From NCBI RefSeq assembly GCF_033807715.1, contig NC_084601.1, positions 2,494,501-2,558,500 on the forward strand: DNA of 64,000 nt, in the 5' to 3' direction. The first letter of the stretch is position 1, and each line of letters begins with the position of its first letter. Both the position numbers and the translations under genes were made by a program. This document shows, piece after piece, positions 10,712 to 23,034 of this stretch. Origin of the DNA: Cololabis saira. Taxonomy: Eukaryota; Chordata; Actinopteri; Beloniformes; Belonidae. The notes under the pieces were generated by a model that was not told where the DNA came from, searched no databases, and worked only from the letters and a program-made list of their open reading frames with translations.

Positions 10712-11813
10712 AGGGCCAATCCCAATTCTCCTTCACTCGCCCTTCTTTTCTCCACTCGCACTTCTTTTCTTCCCTAAGCCCTAAAAAAGAAGGGGGAGAT
10801 TTTAGGGCACTTGAGATCTAGGGCACTTGGCCCAGGTGCCTGTCCCAATTCTCCCCCTACCCCTCGTTTCCATCCCTTCACTGATCAGGAAGCAGAGAGC
10901 CAAAAGCTGTTTTAATTTCAGCTGTAGCGCTGTTAATATGGCACTTTATTAAGTTTTAATATTTTTTCAGGTATAATGGTAACCTTAAGATCCCCAACCG
11001 GGGCTCAGTTTATCCAAATAACGCCTGTTAAGAAATTTGACCCGATGTTTTCGGAGATGAGAAGAGCCGCCGGCCCCGGGGAGCAGCCTCAGCTCACAGC
11101 CCGAGAAGAGACGTGTCCGCCGGGCAGGCTGCTCCGTCAGCCCCGGGAGAGACACTCTCTCCCGGGACGCAGCTCTGTTGAGAATCACGCCGGCTGAAAT
11201 AAATCATTTAGGAATATGTTGGTTTAATAGATTAAATCTAACAGTTGTAGCTACGCCTGTTAAGAAATTTGCTCCGAAATTTAGAGATTTCTGTCTGCCG
11301 GGTCCGGAGCTTGGGTCCGCGTTAAATCGACGCAGAGCCTACGGCGTAGGTTGCGTAACCTCCGCCGTAGGATCTGCGTTGGTGTAACGCGGAACCATAA
11401 ATCCCTTTATTCTGGCGTGATCTTCCGCAACTTTATCTGAAAGTGTGTAAATTACCCAGATAACAGCTGGATTACTTTGTGGTTTCTGAAGACTATTATA
11501 TCAGAAACATCCAAAACAAATCTGACGAGTCACAGGATTATATTTCTCTATTTCTCTGAGACCAGTCTGCCTGTTTGCCTTCGGTCGGCGAGTCAAATCG
11601 ACGCAGAGCCTCTTTTTTTCATACCCCCTCGCTCGCCAAGTCAGCATCTGAAATCCCTCGATTTGAAGGGGCTATTCTCAGCCCCTAGCCCTCGTTATGC
11701 CCCCTCCCCCTAGGTGAAAAGAGGAATTGGGACACCACTACCTTCACGGGAACGCGCAAAAGTTAGGGTTAGGGAAGAAAAGGAGGGCGAGGGGGAGTAT
11801 TGGGACGCACCCT
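10712..11813. mobile_element. AGGGCC...CCCAAT family, copy 1
   Basis: Left end AGGGCCAATCCCAATTCTCC and right end, inverted, AGGGTGCGTCCCAATACTCC. The interior carries blocks shared with the copies at 12545, 17446 and 62616: a stretch around cactttattaagttttaa, one around ccaaataacgcctgttaaga, and a hairpin at 11315-11402 whose arms read tccgcgttaaatcgacgcag and its inverse. No transposase; superfamily not assigned. Confidence 0.75.
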
Positions 11814-12544
11814 AAGTATGCAACCTTTTATAGTACATTACTAACATCACTAATGATGTTCACCCATCACTAATGGAAGCAGATTTTTAACTTCCATGGA
11901 AAGTTTACTTGGTTAAAAAAGATCAGATGGTGTGATCTCCAAACCTTTTCCACAACCAGCACTAGAGGTTTTTCTTCCTTCATGGTTATTTAAACCAGAT
12001 ACAGGAAAGAATGAGATGGTTAAACTCAAAGTGACTTGGTTTAGGGAGTTAGCTACAGTATATGCCGAGCCAAAGTGAAATTGGCCCAAAATGTCAAGGA
12101 AGAAGACACAGATAACGTTTACTGTGACCATATGTGAGAAAATAAGGCAGCAGGGTTCCCAGGATCATAACTATTCATGTATTAATAAGCGTTGGCCATG
12201 TTTATTCTCAGGAGGCCAAAGCAGCTGGTCATACATCCAATCATTTCTGATAGGTCAAATATGTCCTTTTATGTGGGTTGATGGTAACACAATGAAATGT
12301 AGCTAACATGCTGATTTTTAGCAAGGTTAATATCTACTGTAAAAAGCTCCCCTTGATGCAGAACACTGGACAGGTGAAGAGTTATGATGAAGCTACAAAA
12401 TCACCAGGCTCTACAAAGTTCCCACAGAGGGGAATAATAATGTACATCAGAAAGTACTGAAAAAACATTCATATTTGAATTTTGTTGTTTCTTGAAATTT
12501 AGCAACAATAACAATCTTGGAGAACAGCACCTGCCATATCCTTT
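11814..12544. other. no recognised feature
   Basis: Spacer between two copies of the same mobile family; no exon or repeat recognised. Confidence 0.5.
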
Positions 12545-13683
12545 AGGGCCAATCCCAATACACCCCCTACTTTCTACCACTAACCCTCCCTCACTATCAC
12601 TACACCTAAAAAAGAAGGGACAGATTTTAGGGCACTTGAAACCTTCCCAGGGTCCTGTCCCAATATTCCCCCTACTCCTACTTTCAGCACCACCCCTAAA
12701 TCAGGAAGCTGAGAGCCAAAAGCTGTTTTAATTTTAGCTGTAGCGCTGTTAATATGCCACTTTATTAAGTTTTAATATTTTTTCAGGCGTAAAAGTAACC
12801 GTTAAGATCCCCAACCTGGGCTCAGTTTATCCAAATAACGCCTGTTAAAAACATTTGACCCGATGTTTTCGGAGATGAGAAGAGCTGCCGGCCCGGAGCA
12901 GCAGCAGCTTATGGCCGGGTCGACCTGCGCCGTCGTCCCGGGGAGAAACCTGCAGCTCTGTGGAGAATTACCGCTGGCTGAAATAAATCATTTAGGAAGA
13001 TAAATGTTGGTTTAATAGATGAAATCTAACAGTTGTAGCTACGCCTGTTAAGAAATTTGCTCCGAAAATTTCTAGATTTCTGCCTGCCGGCTCGGGAGCT
13101 GATTTATGGGTCCGCGTTAAATCGACGCAGAGCCTACGGCGTAGGGTACCGTGTAGGGTACGGCGTAGGGTACGGCGTACGGCGCGCGTCGCCGCGTAAC
13201 CTACGCCGTAGGCGTTGGTGTAACGCGGACCCATAAATCAGCCTTTAGTCTGGCGAGGTTTGAAAAAGACTTTGCAACAACGGGCAAACGAGTGATTATG
13301 TACATTCACTGAGTGAATATTATGAAAGTAAAATATAGATTTCTCGCTAGAAATGTAATCAAAACACATTTTTATGCAGAAACTAACTCAAAATATTGAT
13401 TTTATTCACTAAAAAATAAGAAATGTCCGCCATGTTTTTTTTCTTTTTGATTCAGTCCGCAAATGACGACGAAAAGCATTCTGGGAAATTTTTATGGCCC
13501 TCGGTCACCTAGAGTGCATCCGAAACCCTCGCTCCGTAGGGACAGATTCATAGCCACTACACTCGTTTTCTCCACTACCACTAGATGTAAAGAGGAATTG
13601 GGACACCACTACCCTCACGGGAACGCGCAAAATTTAGGGTTAGGACCGAAAAGTAGGGGTAGTGGGGGGATTGGGACTGGGCC
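12545..13683. mobile_element. AGGGCC...CCCAAT family, copy 2
   Basis: Same orientation and internal blocks as the copy at 10712. The embedded hairpin is at 13099-13242 and its core is expanded with repeated TACGGCGTAGGG units. The segment before the right end (13340-13683), including gaaaagcattctggg, is shared with the copies at 17446 and 62616 but not with the first copy. Confidence 0.78.
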
Positions 13684-14763
13684 ATAATAGTACATTAGGA
13701 GTTGTGCGCGAGAAGTATTAAAAAGTATTAAAGCCACATTCAATTTCAGGTATTTTTTCCCCCCACATACAATAGACTAAGTGTTCTCCCATACCTGTTA
13801 AAATCTCTCCGAGATACTTCAGCTGACTCCATCCATCATCACCTACGTTAATCGCTAAACTAACAGCCACATCTGCTCTTCTTTCAGAAGTGTGCAGATA
13901 CATCAGAGTGGAGCAAACAACCAGATCTCCCCGCCAGTCACCGAGGGCTTTGCTGGCTGTTTGCCTCTGGATGCTATATCATGATCTAGAGTCAACATCT
14001 ACTATGGTCTCACGTAAATCCTCATCCAAGCTTCATGCTTAAACTAATAATTGCTCCTGCACTCCTGCTGCTTCTATTGACTAGGAATGGGGAGAACAAA
14101 AGCAAGTACAGCTGCCAAACGTTGGCTGCTATTTGAAGAAATAACCTGGATAAAACGTACACATTTGGAGGTTTGGCATACAACATCATATCACAGCAAT
14201 CTGCTCGGATGTTTTCCCCTCACAGGGATCCCGGGAATGGGTGAGAGAAAGGGAGAAAGAGCAGCACTCCTCCGCTCAGGAGCTACTGTATCTGCAGTGC
14301 AGTGAAATCTATTAAGATTAAATCCATCTCACTCTCAGTAACACTCCTTTAGCCATGACTAATTACAAGCCATTTTTGCAGCGCAGATAACACCTTGAGC
14401 AATCGATTTCACACAGCTCTCTTAATATCAGCTATTTAGCTGATTGTCCTTGAAGATATTCCAGAGTGGAACACTTGGAGCTTTTTCTCTCAGGGGAGCT
14501 TTAAATGCTTTTTCAAACTCCCTGGCGCTTTATTTCCATCTCCCTAACTTTGGGTTTGATTCTGGGAGTGCGTTGATTGGCAGCTAGTGAACATTACATG
14601 GAATATGGCTCATTACTCTGACAAATTAATCTTGAAATAACCCAGTCATTTACTCAGTACTAATGACATGAAAGCTCTTTGTAATTTCAGCAAACATTTT
14701 GTTAACAGAGAATGTCACACTGATCTTTTATACGGCAATAAAACACGTTTTCCTGCACAGACC
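13684..14763. other. non-repetitive intron segment; possible conserved non-coding DNA
   Basis: No repeat or exon recognised. Part of it (about 14330-14640) has the balanced, motif-rich look of regulatory sequence (for example gagcaatcgatttcacac, atcagctatttagctgatt). That is only an impression and needs alignment to other fish. Confidence 0.35.
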
Positions 14764-16492
14764 TTAACCCTTGTGCTGTCTTCAGGTCAAGGAAGGAGGA
14801 AGAAAGAAAAGAAGGAAGGAAGGAAAGAAGGAAGGAACGGTGAAAAGAAGGAAGGAAAGAAGGGAAAAAAGAAGGAAGGAAGGAAGGAAGGAAGGAAGGA
14901 AGGAAGGAAGGAAGGAAGGAAGGAAGGAAGGAAGGAAGGAAGGAAGGAAGGAAGGAAGGAAGGGAAAAAAGAAGGAAGGAAGGAAGGAAGGAAGGAAGGA
15001 AGGAAGGAAGGAAGGAAGGAAGGAAGGAAGGAAGGAAGGAAGGAAGGAAGGAAGGAAGGAAGGAAGGAAGGAAGGGTGAAAATAAGGAAGGAAGGGAAAA
15101 AAGAAGGAAGGAAAGAAGGGAAAAAGGAAGGAAGGAAAGAAGGGAAAAAGGAAGGAAGGAAGGAAGGAATGGAGAAAAGAAGGAAGGAAGGAAAGAAGGG
15201 AAAAAAGAAGGAAGGAAGGAAGGAAGGAAGGAAGGAAGGAAGGAAGGAATGGAGAAAAGAAGGAAGGAAGGAAAGAAGGGGAAAAAGAAGGAAGGAAGGA
15301 AGGAAGGAAGGAAGGAAGGAAGGAAGGAAGGAAGGAAGGAAGGAAGGAAGGAAGGAAGGAAGGAAGGAAGGAAGGAAGGAAGGAAGGAAGGAAGGGTGAA
15401 AATAAGGAAGGAAGGGAAAAAAGAAGGAAGGAAAGAAGGGGAAAAGGAAGGAAGGAAAGAAGGGAAAAAGGAAGGAAGGAAGGAAGGAACGGAGAAAAGA
15501 ATGAAGGAAGGAAAGAAGGGAAACAAGAAGGAAGGAAGGAAGGAAGGAAGGAAGGAAGGAAGGAAGGAAGGAAGGAAGGAAGGAAGGAAGGAAGGAAGGA
15601 AGGAAGGAAGGAAGGAAGGAAGGAAGGAAGAAGGAGAAAACAAGGAAAGAATGTACGAGGGGAGAAAAGAAGGAATGAAGGAAGGAAGGAAGGGAGGAAA
15701 GAAGGAAAGGAGTAAAGAAGGAAGGAGGGGAGAAAAGAGGAGGAAGGAAGGAAGGAAGGAAGGAAGGAAGGGAAAAAAGAAGGAAGGAAGGAAGGAAGGA
15801 AGGAAGGAAGGAAGGAAGGAAGGAAGGAAGGAAGGAAGGAAGGAAGGAAGGAAGGAAGGGTGAAAATAAGGAAGGAAGGGAAAAAAGAAGGAAGGAAAGA
15901 AGGGAAAAAGGAAGGAAGGAAAAAGGGAAAAAGGAAGGAAGGAAGGAAGGAAGGAATGGAGAAAAGAAGGAAGGAAGGAAAGAAGGGAAAAAAGAAGGAA
16001 GGAAGGAAGGAAGGAAGGAAGGAAGGAAGGAAGGAAGGAAGGAAGGAAGGAAGGAAGGAAGGAAGGAAGGAAGGGTGAAAATAAGGAAGGAAGGGAAAAA
16101 AGAAGGAAGGAAAGAAGGGGAAAAGGAAGGAAGGAAAGAAGGGAAAAAGGAAGGAAGGAAGGAAGGAACGGAGAAAAGAATGAAGGAAGGAAAGAAGGGA
16201 AAACAAGAAGGAAGGAAGGAAGGAAGGAAGGAAGGAAGGAAGGAAGGAAGGAAGGAAGGAAGGAAGGAAGGAAGGAAGGAAGGAAGGAAGGAAGGAAGGA
16301 AGGAAGGAAGGAAGGAAGGAAGGAAGGAAAAACGAATGAAGGAAAAAACGAATGAAGGAAGGAAAGGAGAAAACAAGGAAAGAATGTACGAGGGAGAAAA
16401 GAAGGAAGGAAGGGAGAAGGAAGGAGAGAGCAGGAGGAAAGAAGGAACAGGAGAATTAGGTCATTTTGACCCAAAGACAGTACTTGGGTTAA
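14764..16492. mobile_element. piggyBac-like MITE filled with (GGAA)n, copy 2
   Basis: TTAA at 14764-14767 and 16489-16492. Left end CCCTTGTGCTGTCTTCAGGT and right end inverted CCCAAGTACTGTCTTTGGGT form a better-preserved inverted repeat than at 258-2306. There is no transposase; the whole interior is GGAA-type repeat. Confidence 0.8.
14790..16445. repeat. (GGAA)n array with higher-order units
   Basis: GGAA tetramers punctuated by GGGTGAAAATAAGG at 15074, 15393, 15858 and 16072, by GGAATGGAGAAAAGAAGG, and by GAATGTACGAGG at 15649 and 16382. The recurrence shows block duplications of roughly 210-470 bp on top of tetramer slippage. Open frames across it are repeat artefacts. Confidence 0.95.
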
Positions 16493-16576
16493 AAATTATC
16501 TGCACACATTTTCATTTTGATCCTTAAGTGTGAAAGAGGAAAACTCCACCTCGAGCAAACATCCATGTCCTCTAGA
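16489..16576. repeat. 88-bp flank duplicated at 20542-20629
   Basis: The sequence right of this (GGAA)n element, starting ttaaaaattatctgcaca, recurs right of the third (GGAA)n block with only two visible differences in 88 bp. Similarity stops at tcctctaga, so this is the edge of a local duplication. Confidence 0.85.
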
Positions 16577-16639
16577 ACCCTCCTCTTATCCAGGATTACA
16601 TTGGTGTGTGTATGCATGTGTGTCCCAGCTGTCCTTGAG

Positions 16640-16757
16640 TATCAGGGTCCCCTTGAGAGATCACCAGTTCATCACAGGGCAACACACATAAACTAATCAA
16701 AAAAGAACTATTCAACCTGGGAGGTTGAAGTGCTAACCACCAACACAATCTACCGCC
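16640..16757 (-). mobile_element. degenerate tRNA-derived SINE, minus orientation
   Basis: The order gatcaccagttcatcacagg ... gggaggttgaagtgctaacc ... ctaccgccc is the reversed and internally deleted pattern of the widespread fish tRNA-derived SINEs, whose promoter end lies at the right here. Diverged; the assignment rests on recall of the pattern. Confidence 0.5.
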
Positions 16758-17445
16758 CACATTTTCTCATTTTTGAATCCATATTCCAACAAAAAAAAAA
16801 AACCTGCAGATTTCTTCCTGCAGAAATAAGGCCTACTGTAGCAGCAAAGCCTTGACAGCACATTCATTATAAAAGCCTCCCTGGCATATCTTGATGCATG
16901 AATAAAAAGGATGCTATTATCAGAGAAATTATTCTACAATCTCAGATAGATATAATTCCATTCATAGCCTCCTAATAAGAGCACTCTTTCACACCTATAA
17001 TATGATATTTAGAAATAGGATTTACTATAGAGAACAAAGCAGAGGATAGAAGCTCTGAACTATGTGCTTTTTGTCTCAAATTAGAGGTTTTTACATCAGT
17101 TTTAAATTACAACTATGAAAACAAGCCAACACTAAAAATAATTCTTATTCAACATCAAAGTCTCACACTTACCAGCATAACAACTAATATACTATACAAA
17201 ATAATAATAACACAGTTTATTCACAGTAACAATCAGTGTATTGTCCTTAGCAAGTGTGCTTCCTGGCTTTTATACTTGCAAAGTCATCAATGATGTCTTC
17301 ATAAGACAGCTGGAGAGTTTCTGATCTCCACACCAGCCCCTTTCCATCAATGTCACTTGCATCTCCAGTGGTTAATGTCCTGCAGAGGTTGTCACGTTGG
17401 TTAACCAATTCCTTATCATTCAGTATTTGGAAATTGAGCAGCACT
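16758..17445. other. no recognised feature
   Basis: AT-rich intronic sequence without recognised repeats or exons. Confidence 0.5.
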
Positions 17446-18424
17446 CCAACCCTAATACACCCCCTACTTTCTACCACTAGCCCTCCCTCACTACCACTAC
17501 CCCTAAAAATGAAGCCCCAATTTTTAGGGCCCTTGTAATCTTCCCAGGGCCCTGTCCCAATACCCCCACTACCCCTAATTTTCAGCACTACCCCTAAATT
17601 TTGCTTGCTACGTCACTGCGTGGTTTACGTTCGGGTACGTAAGCGACTGCGTAGTTACGTTTGCACATACGTCACACCATATCAGGAAGCCCCGAGATAA
17701 AAGCTGTTTAAATTTCCGCTGTAGCGCTGTTAATATGCCACTTTATTAAGTTTTAATATTTTTTCCAGGCGTAAAACTAACCGTTAAGATCCCCAACCTG
17801 GGCTCAGTTTATCCAAATAACGCCTGTTAAGAAATTTGATCCGATGTTTTCGGGGATGATAAGAGCCGCCGGCGATTTATGGTTCCGCGTTAAATTGACG
17901 TAGAGCCTACGGCGTACGGCGCGTGTCACCGCGTAACCTACGCCGTAGGTTCTGCGTTGGTGTAACGCGGAACCATAAATCAGACTTTATTCTGGCGAGG
18001 TTTGAAAAAACAACGCAACAACGGGCAAGCGAGTGATTATGTACATTCACTGAGTGAATAATATGAAAGTAAAATATATATTCCTCGCTAGAAATGTAAT
18101 CAAAATGCATTTTTATGCAGAAACTAACTCAAAATATTGATTTTATTCACTAAAAAATAAGAAATGTCCACCATGTTTTTTTTTTTAGATTCAGTCCGCA
18201 AATGACGACGAAAAGCATTCTGCGAAATCTTTCTGGCGCTAGGTCAGCTAGTCAGCATCCGAAAACCCTCGATCCGTAGGGACAGATTCATAACCACTCG
18301 CCCTCGTTTTCCCCACTACCCCTAGATGCAAAGAGGAATTGGGACACCACTACCCTCACGGGAACGCGCAAAATTTAGAGGTAGTGCTGAAAAGTAGGAC
18401 TAGGGGGGGATTGGGACAGGGCCC
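17446..18424. mobile_element. AGGGCC...CCCAAT family, copy 3
   Basis: The right end reads inverted GGGCCCTGTCCCAATCCCCC; the left terminus is eroded (ccaaccctaatacaccccct). It shares with the copy at 62616 a block around gtacgtaagcgactgcgtag that the first two copies lack. The hairpin is at 17873-17984. Confidence 0.75.
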
Positions 18425-18427
18425 AAA

Positions 18428-18705
18428 TCTGGCTCTCACCTAGTGTTTCAAACCTAACATTTCAGGATCCAACGGCTGTGTTGTTTCTAGCCTTCAAGGC
18501 ATCTGCAATAGAAAGACCTGGGCTTCATAGGCAAAGTGCTTTTTTGTTCTTCTTCGTCTTTCCTCCACATTCATTTCCTCACACGTGTCTTTAGCAAAGG
18601 CCTGAGCTGAAGCAGAGCCGGTTTCTCTGTAATGAGTCAGAGATGTTTTTGCCCAGTGAGGAAGTCAACATCCACACTGGAAGACTGCAGGAGTTTGCTG
18701 ACCTG
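18428..18705. other. no recognised feature
   Basis: Short intronic spacer with nothing recognised. Confidence 0.5.
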
Positions 18706-18713
18706 GTTCAGAG

Positions 18714-18903
18714 CAGGCTTGGCCACCTCCAGTCCTCCAGGGCCACTGTCCTGCATGTTAGGTGATTCCCTGCTTTAACACACTTTATTCTAATTAATGG
18801 TCATCGTCAACATGTCATCAAGGTCTGTAGATGTCATTTGTATCAGGGTGAGTTGAAGCAGGGAAACATCTAAAACACGCAGGACTCAAATTGGACACCC
18901 CTG
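18714..18903. mobile_element. 190-bp hAT-like MITE
   Basis: Ends CAGGCTTGGCCACCTCCAGT and, inverted, CAGGGGTGTCCAATTTGAGT, a Charlie-like hAT pattern. Flanking 8-mers gttcagag and gtttagaa agree at six of eight positions. Confidence 0.6.
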
Positions 18904-19456
18904 GTTTAGAATGTGATACAACATACAGTTTGTTAGGAGAAACCAGTACGTCCCGACCTCTCCTGACAAACTTCAACCTTGGTCAGAGGATCGCTCACTT
19001 TTTTCTTGACCTCCAACAACACTCATTCATTCCCATGGTGGGACAGACTTTTCATTCACTTGTGACATATTCATTTTATATAAGCAAACTTTCATGAAGC
19101 AAACAAGGTGAGTTCATGACTAATAAATCCTAACATTTTCCGAGGCTAGCAAGGACAAATAAATAAACCGGCTACATAAAATTGCCATTACACCTCCACA
19201 TATCCATAGCACATCACCAACAAATGCCTTGCCTTTATCCTTTGACCATTTTCCTCCCTCCGTTTTATTAATCTTCCATTTTTCTGCACCACTAATATAA
19301 CTTCATAATAATACCACAAAAACACCAATCACAGTTTATCTTTGGAGTTTATTTTATTGACATCCTATATTTATTTTTTATTTAATAAATACATGAGATA
19401 CCTGATGAAGACAGGAGTTTTAATTCTCCTCTAATAAGACTGAACATGCATTTTCT

Positions 19457-19471
19457 GCGCCCCCTGGTGGC
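19457..19471 (-). promoter_or_regulatory. strong CTCF-type motif (GCCACCAGGGGGCGC)
   Basis: The plus strand reads GCGCCCCCTGGTGGC, the exact reverse complement of the well-known vertebrate CTCF core. It is in the med30 intron, about 110 bp left of the third (GGAA)n block. Binding is inferred from the motif only. Confidence 0.6.
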
Positions 19472-19580
19472 TATAGGGCCCTAAGCATTCGCCTAATTCG
19501 CTCTACAGCAAGAAACGGCTCCGAATAGAGAGAATAATGCAGGTGAAAGGTCCACTTTGTCTCAAATAGGAGTTTTTTTT

Positions 19581-20540
19581 AGGAAGGAAGGAAGGAAGGA
19601 AGGAAGGAAGGAAGGAAGGAAGGAAGGAAGGAAGGAAGGAAGGAAGGAAGGAAGGAAGGAAGGAAGGAAGGAAGGAAGGAAGGAAGGGGAGAAAAGAAGG
19701 AAGGAAGGGAGGAAGGAAGGGAAAAAAGGAAGGAAGGAAGGAAGGAAGGAAGGAAGGAAGGAAGGAAGGAAGGAAGGAAGGAAGGAAGGAAGGAAGGAAG
19801 GAAGGAAGGGGAGAAAAGAAGGAAGGAAGGGAGGAAGGAAGGGAAAAAAGGAAGGAAGGAAGGAAGGAAGGAAGGAAGGAAGGAAGGAAGGGGAAAAAGA
19901 AGGAAGGAAGGAAGGAAGGAAGGAAGGAAGGAAGGAAGGAAGGAAGGAAGGAAGGAAGGAAGGAAGGAAGGAAGGAAGGAAGGGGAAAAAGAAGGAAGGA
20001 AGGAAGGAAGGAAGGAAGGAAGGAAGGAAGGAAGGAAGGAAGGAAGGAAGGAAGGAAAGGAGAAAACAAGGAAAGAATGTACGAGGGGAGAAAAGAAGGA
20101 AGGAAGGAAGGAAGGAAGGAAGGAAGGAAGGAAGGAAGGAAGGAAGGAAGGAAGGAAGGAAGGAAGGAAGGAAGGAAGGAAGGAAGGAAGGAAGGAAGGG
20201 GAGAAAAGAAGGAAGGAAGGGAGGAAGGAAGGGAAAAAAGGAAGGGAGGAAAGAAGGAAGGAAGGAAGGAAGGAAGGAAGGAAGGAAGGAAGGAAGGAAG
20301 GAAGGAAGGAAGGAAGGAAGGAAGGAAGGAAGGAAGGAAGGGGAAAAAGAAGGAAGGAAGGAAGGAAGGAAGGAAGGAAGGAAGGAAGGAAGGAAGGAAG
20401 GAAGGAAGGAAACAAGGAAAGAATGTACGAGGGGAGAAAAGAAGGAAGGAAGGAAGGAAGGGAGGAAAGAAGGAATGGAGTAAAGAAGGAAGGAGGGGAG
20501 AAAAGAGGAAGGGAGAAGGAAGGAGAGAGCAGGAGGAAAA
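19581..20540. repeat. (GGAA)n array 3, without recognisable transposon ends
   Basis: About 960 bp of GGAA tetramers with the same interruption words as the block at 14790-16445 (GAATGTACGAGGGG at 20074 and 20420; GGAGTAAAGAAGG near 20478). It lacks both inverted ends seen in the other two blocks but is followed by the same 88-bp flank. It is best read as a local duplicate of the second block that lost the element ends. Confidence 0.93.
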
Positions 20541-20541
20541 A

Positions 20542-20629
20542 TTAAAAATTATCTGCACACATTTTCATTTTGATCCTTAAGTGTGAAAGAGGAAAACTCC
20601 AGCTCAAGCAAACATCCATGTCCTCTAGA
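20542..20629. repeat. 88-bp duplicate of 16489-16576
   Basis: Begins ttaaaaattatctgcaca and ends tcctctaga like its partner 4 kb to the left. It links the second and third (GGAA)n blocks as duplicates. Confidence 0.85.
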
Positions 20630-21395
20630 TTAATCTATTCATCCTCGTCCTACAATAATATCTTGATGCTTTTTATATCCACAGGCCTCTAAAGAACATG
20701 CAGGGATGCCAGTCGACACAGCTCACCAAAGCCAGCAGCTTCCACTTCCTGTAGAACCTAACCATGTAACCTAAAAACCATGATGAGCTGCAGCAGCCCA
20801 GCTGACAACAGCAAAACCTCACAGTCATCTGACACAGAATGGAAGTGATAATACAGAGGAGCATGAGCCCAGGGGATGCAAAGAGATAAAGCAAGCAAAC
20901 ACATGTGTACCTAAGCATGTAGATGGTGGTGTGATGTTTCTGTGTGACTGAACCATAGTTTGTTGGGTTTGAGCACTGCATTGGGATCCAAATTGTTGCA
21001 TATTTTCAAGTGCCTCTCAGCAAATACAATTTTAATATAATAGACATGTCAGGCATGTACTTTGAAATCAGAAACAAGAGAGTTACTGATTTCAGTTTTC
21101 ATTTGCAAGGGCGGGGGGGGGGGGGGGGTCAGTGAAGCCTTTTATCTGTTGTCTGAGCAAACAAAGCCGAGCCTCTGCAGCTCTGATCAGGGTTTTATCA
21201 CTGCAGCGCAGCCCTATTAGCTAGTTCAGTATCAGAGCACAATAACACGACATCTCTCTCCACATAGCCATCACTACCACCTCGAATTACCTTACAAAGG
21301 TAGAATACAAAGAGAATTTGTATATAGAATACAGTCTGATTTTCAGTGTGTATTTAGATGACTATAACTGTGAATAAGGATGCATACGACAATAT
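20630..21395. other. non-repetitive intron segment with a 16-bp G run
   Basis: No exon or mobile element recognised. A homopolymer of 16 G lies at 21113-21128, a place where assembly errors are likely. Confidence 0.5.
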
Positions 21396-21397
21396 GC

Positions 21398-22060
21398 GTG
21401 TGGGTCAATGACGAATAAGGATTTTCAACAGGTCAATTTTAAAATAATAAAAAAAAGAATACCTATTGCTGTAGTTCAAACATTAAGAATGTTGTGTACA
21501 CATAAATTCATATAAAAATGTTAAATTAAGTGATTTTTTTGTCAAGATGAATTGGCACTAGCCTTAAAAAAAGTAATGTGGTGCAACCATGATTCATATT
21601 AAAATAAATTAATTTCCTTAACATCTTGACATCTTTTTTTTACAAGTTTTCAGTTTTATACAAAAATGGTTGTTTTTTTAATGTTCGCACCACATGATAT
21701 TTCATAAAATGGATCATCAGTCAAACTTTGTTTGTATATTATGATGGAAATATAAATACAAATGTGTTGCAATCTTACACACTAAAAGACACTTCAGAAA
21801 TCATGCCAGATAGAAGAAGATTGTTTTAAATACATTTAGAGTGATTTCAAAACAAGAGTCCTGGTCGGACGGTCGCACCACATGACATTTTGACGCTTAA
21901 AACAACAACAAAATCCCAAATTCCTTGTAAAATTCAAGTGAGTCCATATGTGGGACAGGTAGTTCATATATATGGTATTTTTTTATCCATTTAAACCTTT
22001 TTTGAATTGAAAAAAAATCTTTTTTTCAGAAAATATAGGCGTCACGTCATTGACCCGTGT
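21398..22060. mobile_element. probable TIR element with GGGTCAATGACG ends
   Basis: GGGTCAATGACG at 21402-21413 is matched by its inverse CGTCATTGACCC at 22045-22056, with cruder similarity outside. The interior repeats cgcaccacatgatattt-like and caccacatgacatttt-like phrases. Boundaries and target duplication are unresolved; no transposase. Confidence 0.5.
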
Positions 22061-22062
22061 GC

Positions 22063-23034
22063 AAGTGTCTGATTGCAATATGAGAGCAGAAAGTGAAGAG
22101 CTCGTTAGTTAACAGCATCTTAACACAGGTGCACTTGCAGAAGACAGAACAGGGATATCTGTGTGCCATAAACTGAAGAATTAGGTTAGAGCTGGCTAGA
22201 CAAAACTTACAACCCCAGTGAGTGATATGGAAATCCTGAATGCCTGTTCTTTGTGAATGCCATGGAAACGGCTGGTTCTACAAAAATGTCTTAGTTGTGC
22301 ATTTATACGTGGGTAAGGTATCCCAGAAATAAGAATCTGTATTGCTCACAGGACACACTGCCAAGGAAATAATTAGTAAAAGAGTCACTTTCTGCAGGTG
22401 ACTGAAATCCCAAATTCTAAGCATGGCCACTTCTGGAGAAGGTTAGGGGGTCAAGCCTGGTTGCCACGGCGACCCACTTCCACTGCACTGAAAACTAGTT
22501 TTAGACTCAACTTCCCTCACTAAACAATACACCAATTATAACCCTGTAAAAAACTCTGGAACCTGTGACTTTAGCAGCAGTGAAAGTCCAAAATAAATCA
22601 AAGGTAAATCCCTGCAACCAGTTAAACACATAAGAATTTTCTTTTCTGTAATCTGTGATTCAGTAAATACATATTTATAAATGCTCTTAAGGACAGGGTG
22701 TAAAGGGACTCTGGTTTAGATTCAATGTAATATAACAGTCTAGACAAGCATGATGTCAGTTTCAATCTGTAACATCTGGAAATGCTGTTGTTGTGGATAC
22801 ACTTTAATTATTGGAAAATTGTGTTAAATTGTGTATAATAAAAAAAGGGTAAACTCTTATTAATTTGCCTGTTCCAGCCTGTCAAATATTGCAATCTGCA
22901 GCTTAATAAGTGGATGATTTCATTTTAAAACTAAAACCAGAGGGTTTTGAAGTAAATGCCAGGCAACACAAAATACTGTTTAACACTTGATTAGTTGATT
23001 TTTCTAAAGTGTTTAAACTTAAAGTACAGTAATC
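22063..23034. other. no recognised feature
   Basis: AT-rich intronic sequence; nothing recognised. Confidence 0.5.
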
